From Nitrospirota bacterium (lineage in GTDB: Bacteria > Nitrospirota > Nitrospiria > Nitrospirales > UBA8639): 5,961 bases of DNA. The stretch is from positions 1-5,961 of the forward strand of contig JAOUGQ010000195.1 in NCBI GenBank assembly GCA_029865515.1, written 5' to 3'. The position numbers and the translations under genes are program-made. Shown here in pieces: positions 5,276 through 5,961 of this stretch. The notes under the pieces are model-generated. The model was not told the DNA's origin, made no database searches, and saw nothing but the letters and a program-made list of their open reading frames with translations. Positions within the stretch are counted from its first letter, which is position 1; every line of letters begins with the position of its first letter.

Positions 5276-5291
5276 ATCCCTCTGAAGGGAT
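5276..5291 (-). promoter_or_regulatory. Intercistronic hairpin just before the mdh ribosome site
   Basis: A perfect 6-bp stem, ATCCCT with AGGGAT, closes a four-base loop. It ends next to the AGGTGG ribosome site of mdh and starts about 16 nt after the upstream stop codon. No U-tract follows, so it is not a terminator. It may mark RNA processing or modulate mdh translation; it also argues against the longer mdh start at 5301. Confidence 0.4.
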
Positions 5292-5307
5292 CGCCAGCCA
5301 TGCATAT

Positions 5308-5718
5308 TCAATCATCTTCATGGCTCGTCCACCCTGCGACTTTAAAATTTATGGTGCACACGAAATTATCTCCGTCATAAAAATTCACTTTGATCTTTTT
5401 CTTTCCGTATTCCCGACTCAAAAACTCTTCCGGATGGTCAATGAACTCCTGATAGGTTCCCGCCTCATAGCCTCCCAATTCCACGAACGTGACAATCATG
5501 CCGGCCTTGACCTCCTGAAGCATCTTGGTCGTACACCGAGGGAAAATTTCCCAAAACTTTTCACGTATCTCATCCTGAGTTGGCTCGGGCCGGTCTCCGT
5601 CCGCCGGCCGATCCTTCCGGTCAAACTTCGCCTGCCGCCGGACATAGGGATATTGATGTCCGGTAAATAACTTATACAGCCAGGGTGGCACATCAGGACG
5701 TGAGGCGGAACTGGTCAT
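5308..5718 (-). CDS. Hypothetical protein, 136 aa, between norD-like gene and mdh
   Basis: I do not recognise this protein. It has 136 residues, is soluble by appearance, and has no signal peptide, membrane segment or cysteine-pair metal motif. The N-terminus carries an aromatic stretch (VPPWLYKLFTGHQYPYVRRQ, about 10-29). A strongly charged linker rich in Arg, Asp, Glu and Pro follows (about 32-52), then FWEIFPRCTTKML, then a segment with a predicted strand-rich look (GMIVTFVELGGYEAGTYQEF, about 78-97; KIKVNFYDGDNFVCTINFKV near the end). GGGAG lies 4 nt before the ATG at 5718. It starts 17 nt after the NorD-like stop and ends 42 nt before mdh, so all three are probably cotranscribed. The composition and placement look like a real gene. 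A role linked to the NorD-like protein is only a guess from position. Confidence 0.8.
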   Translation of the reverse strand: MTSSASRPDVPPWLYKLFTGHQYPYVRRQAKFDRKDRPADGDRPEPTQDEIREKFWEIFPRCTTKMLQEVKAGMIVTFVELGGYEAGTYQEFIDHPEEFLSREYGKKKIKVNFYDGDNFVCTINFKVAGWTSHEDD

Positions 5719-5735
5719 ACATCTCCCATGTCATG

Positions 5736-5961
5736 TTATCTGGCCGTGAGCCGTTGATAAATTTTAGGCAACCTGGTGGGAAGCGAATCGACTTCATCCA
5801 CAACCACATATCCGATCTCCCCATACATTCGCTTCACATAATCGGTCGGCGCTCGATCAATCGTGATGCAAAAGGGATGAACCCCTTTGAGACGGGCTTC
5901 CCGAAGAGCCATTTTGGTGTCTTCCAGGGAATATTCATCAGCATAGTCATCATCTAAGGGT
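5736..5961 (-). CDS. NorD/CbbO-type VWA-domain protein, C-terminal end only
   Basis: Only the last 74 codons lie in the window; the gene runs off the right edge. The visible part reads like the end of a von Willebrand A domain of the NorD/CbbO family: SLEDTKMALREARLKGVHPF, then CITIDRAPTDYVKRMYG, then GYVVVDEVDSLPTRLPKIYQ and the end. This order (EDT-x-x-A-x-REAR, a strand, a D-Y element, then LP-x-x-LP-x-x-Y) is characteristic of the family. The MIDAS metal site (DxSxS) would be upstream and is not visible. NorD and CbbO proteins act with MoxR-type AAA+ ATPases (NorQ, CbbQ) to activate nitric oxide reductase or Rubisco; which target applies here cannot be told. Stop TAA at 5736-5738. The next gene starts 17 nt downstream. 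Confidence 0.8.
   Translation of the reverse strand, partial: PLDDDYADEYSLEDTKMALREARLKGVHPFCITIDRAPTDYVKRMYGEIGYVVVDEVDSLPTRLPKIYQRLTAR

Noticed and set aside
5266..5301. Longer mdh start 12 codons upstream
   Set aside because: The ATG at 5301 has no Shine-Dalgarno, falls 7 nt after the upstream stop, and its extra residues span a hairpin and precede the normal first Rossmann strand. The 5265 start has AGGTGG.
1..5961. Signs of mobile elements, CRISPR or defence systems
   Set aside because: No direct-repeat array, transposase, integrase, tRNA attachment site or toxin-antitoxin-like pair was found. Gene content and composition look chromosomal and even.

Overview
The window most likely comes from a Nitrospira-like bacterium (phylum Nitrospirota) or a close relative. 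This rests on the look of the proteins and on the combination of a NorD/CbbO-type protein, an LDH-like malate dehydrogenase and a stand-alone NuoF. It is an impression from the sequence, not a database result. Base composition is moderate and uniform. I see no transposase, integrase, CRISPR array, tRNA or rRNA, so this looks like ordinary chromosomal DNA.

Layout. At the left edge, on the plus strand, is an alpha/beta hydrolase (1-792) missing only its first few codons. A 401-nt gap between convergent genes follows (793-1193), holding hairpins but no convincing gene. Everything to the right is on the minus strand. Read in the direction of transcription, the first block is the 3' end of a NorD/CbbO-like VWA gene (runs off the right edge), an unrecognised 136-aa protein, and mdh; a possible weak terminator follows mdh. 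A well-formed sigma70-type promoter (-35 TTGACG, 18-nt spacer, -10 TATAGT) then begins a second block: a leader of about 160 nt, nuoF, a [2Fe-2S] ferredoxin, a PTPS/QueD-family gene and folE.

How the genes fit together. FolE makes 7,8-dihydroneopterin triphosphate from GTP, and the PTPS-family enzyme uses that product, so these two form a pterin module. NuoF and the ferredoxin form an NAD(H)/FMN/Fe-S redox module. Their shared operon is unusual. NuoF has no NuoE or NuoG beside it. Malate dehydrogenase belongs to central carbon flow (oxidative or reductive TCA). The NorD-like protein would normally work with a MoxR-type AAA+ ATPase, which would lie outside the window.

The most interesting part is the nuoF operon's translation layout. 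The leader can fold into a two-stem structure in which one base pair works only as G-U on the minus-strand RNA. It also holds two chained micro-ORFs (21 and 22 codons) joined by an ATGA overlap on an A7 run, and the second overlaps the nuoF start. A third micro-ORF (24 codons) starts on the ferredoxin stop codon (TAATG) and ends 5 nt before the PTPS start, which has no Shine-Dalgarno sequence. The operon thus reads as one nearly unbroken chain of coupled start and stop codons. Whether the micro-ORFs are translated cannot be settled from the sequence alone.
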